Assembly: GCA_005408345.1 (NCBI GenBank)
Contig: SEMN01000176.1
Location: forward strand, 126,501-190,500
Length of the DNA stretch: 64,000 nt
From: Macquaria australasica
Lineage: Eukaryota; Chordata; Actinopteri; Centrarchiformes; Percichthyidae
Reading direction: 5' to 3'
In this document: positions 61,100 through 64,000 of the stretch, piece by piece
Numbering within the stretch: the first letter of the stretch is position 1
How the letters are laid out: every line of letters begins with the position of its first letter
The notes under the pieces: model-generated
Seen by the model: the letters and a program-made list of their open reading frames with translations, nothing else
Told to the model about the DNA's origin: nothing
The model's database searches: none
Position numbers and translations under genes: made by a program

Positions 61100-62865
61100 T
61101 TCAATTCACAATCGCTCATTTATTACAGTGGTGACCTTGAAAAAAGCAGGTACGTTTCTAAATGATGCTTGCAAAGGCTAAAATGGTATTTATTGACACA
61201 TGAGTCTTAAAATGGCTATATCTTATTTTTTTAATAAATCTGTAAACCCAATCACCACGTGAGCACGCAGTAACACACCACACTGCTTCACCCCATCAAG
61301 TACTAACCTCCAGAAAACAGTAACAAACTCCAACCAGCACTAGTACATGTACAGTATCAGTATTGTCAAGTGGTGCACCGTTAACAAATGATACTCGCAA
61401 AGTAACATTCACCCCTAATGCACGCTGAAATCTACATCACTCTGAAAAGAAGAAGTAGAGAATGATGCCCAATTACAACACAACCCTCCAAATTCAGGCA
61501 TTTCACTGGTTAGCGAACACTAGCCAATCAGTAGCACATTCACAAATGACAAGGCATGTCCTTTGTGACTTGATTTTGACTTGCGCTCCTCAAATTGTGC
61601 AGACACTTGACAGAATGCAAACCAACTGTGGTCATTCCAAGGAAAATAAAACACCTCCAGGAGAAAATCTGGTAACTTATTTTTGTTTCTCTCCTGATGG
61701 AATGGTAACAGACAAGAAGTGATAATGTTTACTGGCTCAGTTTGCCTTGTATGTCTGTGTCTGTCTGCCTGTGCACAGCTTACAACAAAAAGGTCATCAG
61801 CTCCCATGATCCTCCACATACATCTCAATGATAAATAGAAATATATTTCACACAGTAGAAAGTCAAACTCGTGTTATTGCTTCTAGCGGATTACTTCGCC
61901 AAGAGTCAGACCCAGGTCAAATATTCAAATGCTTTTCAAAGTGTGATAAAGCCCTCGGGAGACGGACGGGTGGGGGTTTCTCACATAAGACAACAAAGTG
62001 AATGACAGAAAGCTCACACAGCTGCGGGGAAATATCAGAACGTTATTTTCCCCGTCAACTAGCAGCTTTGCTGACACCATCGGCATTGTCGGGATTCAGT
62101 AAGCTCCACCCACTCCGTAGCTCCACGCGGTTTGAAAAAAGAATTATTTGCAGGTGAAATTCAACCCAGGTCTAATTAACAGTTTACCCCGCCCACCCGC
62201 AGTTGACCTATAAACAATTCACCAGATTGAACAAATCCTTCTGGTAATATGGCAAACACTATAAATTTTTGCATGTCATCAAACACCCACGTGTGTGTTT
62301 GTGTGTGTGTGGTGGTGTTTGTATGTAACAGCGCTTCCAGTTTTTCAGCGAGCGCACGAATGAGGTATGCATCGTCTCAGTACTGTATGTGTGGGTTTAG
62401 ATGTAAATGCATATATGTAACATCGCCTCCAGTGTCTTCATCCGGTCCCATAGCTCCCAGGATGAGAATATTGCTTCTTTCAGGTTCCAGTTCTAATTCA
62501 TCTCGTGAACTTTAACCTTTCCACCCTGCAAGGGACACGACGCAAACAAACATTCTGCTAATGCTGTGATTCAAAACTGCTACCGAGCAGAGATGCCAGG
62601 CATGAAAAATATATGACCTTTGTGCAAAAATCAGCCCTTTAAATTGTACACAGTCTTTTTTTTTTTCTTTTAGCCTCTGATTTTTTTTTTGATTCTTTGT
62701 CTTCTGTTTGTGCAAGCATGCTTCAGTTCCATAGAGACTGGCTGTGCAATAGGAACAGAGTCCAAAGACGACGAGGAAGGGCAGGAGGAGAGTTGGCTTC
62801 TGTGTTGATGGTAAGGGCAGTGGAGGGGGGGGATTGTGGGGATTGAAGTCCTCAGCTTCCAGTTT
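61100..62865 (-). other. possible 3' UTR of the unidentified gene
   Basis: If 62866-62971 is a terminal exon, its 3' UTR runs down from here. AATAAA on the minus strand appears near 61,117 (plus-strand TTTATT), and long T/A runs lie at 62,655-62,692. No open frame with recognisable similarity is seen. The extent is inference. Confidence 0.25.
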
Positions 62866-62971
62866 CTACCTGGAGATCATCGAACTGGACTGCGATTGAC
62901 TGGAGGAGGTGGTGGCGGCGCTGAGCTGAGAGAAACCGCTGTGGCTCGACTCCAGGCTGGTCATCGAACCC
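62866..62971 (-). CDS. C-terminal coding exon of an unidentified gene
   Basis: A polypyrimidine tract and CTTACCTCAG acceptor on the minus strand are followed by 34 codons and TAG. The peptide is Ser/Thr/Gln-rich: it begins GSMTSLESSHSGF, continues through a TTSSSQSQSSS run and ends SSMISR. Third codon positions are mostly G or C, unlike the AT-rich surroundings, which supports coding. I do not recognise the protein. The gene would lie upstream of endov on the same strand, with most of it beyond the right edge. In the other minus frame the exon is also open (ends ...VETGS), so the frame is not fully certain. A plus-strand donor match (GAG|GTAAGA) at the same place is judged coincidental. Confidence 0.5.
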
Positions 62972-63560
62972 CTGAGGTAAGAGACAGAGATCCAGAGAAC
63001 ACGTGAGCGGACACAAACCTCACACTCCTCAGCTCTTCATGTATGCAACACCTGAGCAACGGCAGCCTGCCAGTGACTAACTGAATGCATTATGTGTGCA
63101 CGACTCGTGCTCATGATGCAGAACCATGCAGCCAGATCAAACCTACAGGAGGGAGATTAATTCACCCTGTGTGGCACACAATGCTCCGGCTTTGCCAAAG
63201 GCTGCAACAACCAACAGTGTATCAGGTAGAGAACACAAGTAGATCCGTCACATGCAAACCAAAAAAGCCTTTGGTGTTATGGCTTCCTTGCATGTCTGAA
63301 GGCTTAGCTGCCTGTGGCAAAGCATGAAGCATGTTGTTCTTTTTTGTGTCTTGCTTACATTCATTTTACATGAATAAGTAAAGAGTCTTGATGTAGTATG
63401 TAGGCTGCTTGGTGTTTGTTTGGATCAAAGAGTCAATATAAAAACAACATGTACAATGTACATGGCAATACTTCTACAAAGCTCATGTCTATAATGTATC
63501 ATCTATACCTACAGGATGCATGACAGCACTGGCATTAAAAGGACTTACAAATGTAATCAT
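62972..63560. other. presumed intron of the unidentified gene
   Basis: Sequence upstream (on the minus strand) of the putative terminal exon. No further exon recognised. Confidence 0.3.
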
Positions 63561-63564
63561 AATA

Positions 63565-63910
63565 CTTTAAAAGGTCCAGTATGACAATTTCTCACAATAA
63601 CTTCTCAATTTTGCATTAAAAGGTTATTAAACACACAGTATGTAATTTCTGCCGCAAAGGGTCTCTCAATAACAAAAGACGTAGTTTGATGACGTTGTGA
63701 AGTAGTGTGGGATCATGGGAGTTGTTGTCTTCATTGTTAAACAACTATCACTGCAGATGATAATCTATCTGACGTGACTCAGGCAGAAATCATGTTCACG
63801 GACAAGGAAATGTATTAAAGTTTAATTCAGGTTACATTTATGTCCTTTCATTCTAAGGAAATAGCCGCACGTAACATTAGCCAACATTAACATTAACTTG
63901 CTAACCTACC
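63565..63910 (+). repeat. fish dispersed repeat (CACAGTATGTAATTTCTGCC)
   Basis: The landmarks CACAGTATGTAATTTCTGCC, AAAAGACGTAGTTTGATGAC and GTGTGGGATCATGGGAGTTG occur in order. I know this arrangement as a common teleost repeat. Class unassigned. Confidence 0.55.
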
Positions 63911-64000
63911 ATTAGATGAGTCGACTACTCATACAGTTCCCGACTACTCAGTTATTTTTAGTATGACTGTTCTGACCACGGATAACAGCGCTGAGCTACC

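Overview
The window is nuclear DNA of a ray-finned fish, probably a percomorph teleost. The evidence is one well-preserved vertebrate gene with GT-AG introns, a tRNA-derived fish SINE, CR1/L2-type LINE remnants, hAT and BEL/Pao remnants, several fish-type terminal-inverted-repeat MITEs and many CA/GT microsatellites. There is no bacterial-style gene organisation. Almost every long open frame here is chance or lies inside a repeat.

The one confidently identified gene is endov (endonuclease V, an inosine-specific nuclease) on the minus strand. Seven coding exons run from the ATG at 58,063 down to 41,084. They join without a frameshift into 234 codons that carry the whole catalytic core: GGVD, PYIAG, FLAFRE, VDGNG, GVAKN and SVGH. 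A terminal exon at 41,020-40,880 would bring the protein to 280 residues, close to the human length, but it fits the conserved C-terminal motif poorly. The introns have been heavily invaded. Intron 1 holds two copies of a 'GGGCTGCAACTAA' dispersed repeat. Intron 2 holds a BEL/Pao tail abutting a hAT transposase relic. Intron 5 holds a roughly 500-bp TIR element, and a second TIR element (495 bp) sits about 14 nt from its 5' splice site. The donor of exon 7 runs straight into a CA microsatellite.

Layout. 1-40,770 has no recognisable protein-coding gene. It holds a complete solo LTR (351-970), a 1.5-kb degenerate TAG/CAG field (5.3-6.9 kb), MITEs (16.5, 18.5 and 37.3 kb), LINE scraps (21.4 and 22.4 kb), duplicated dispersed repeats, a TATA-containing promoter-like patch (30.4 kb) and a complete hAT relic with a broken BED zinc finger (39.9-40.8 kb). 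40.9-58.3 kb is endov and its promoter side. 58.3-62.8 kb holds a SINE, a LINE relic and what may be the 3' UTR of the next gene. 62,866-62,971 (minus) looks like the Ser/Thr-rich C-terminal exon of an unidentified gene upstream of endov and on the same strand. Several single-copy-looking stretches (9.6, 12.7, 45.1-45.8 and 52.5-53.0 kb) may be conserved non-coding elements; this is inference from composition only.

I found no new multi-gene system. The most unusual observations are the mobile element and the microsatellite lodged at endov splice donors, the altered endov C-terminus, and several long near-perfect inverted repeats.
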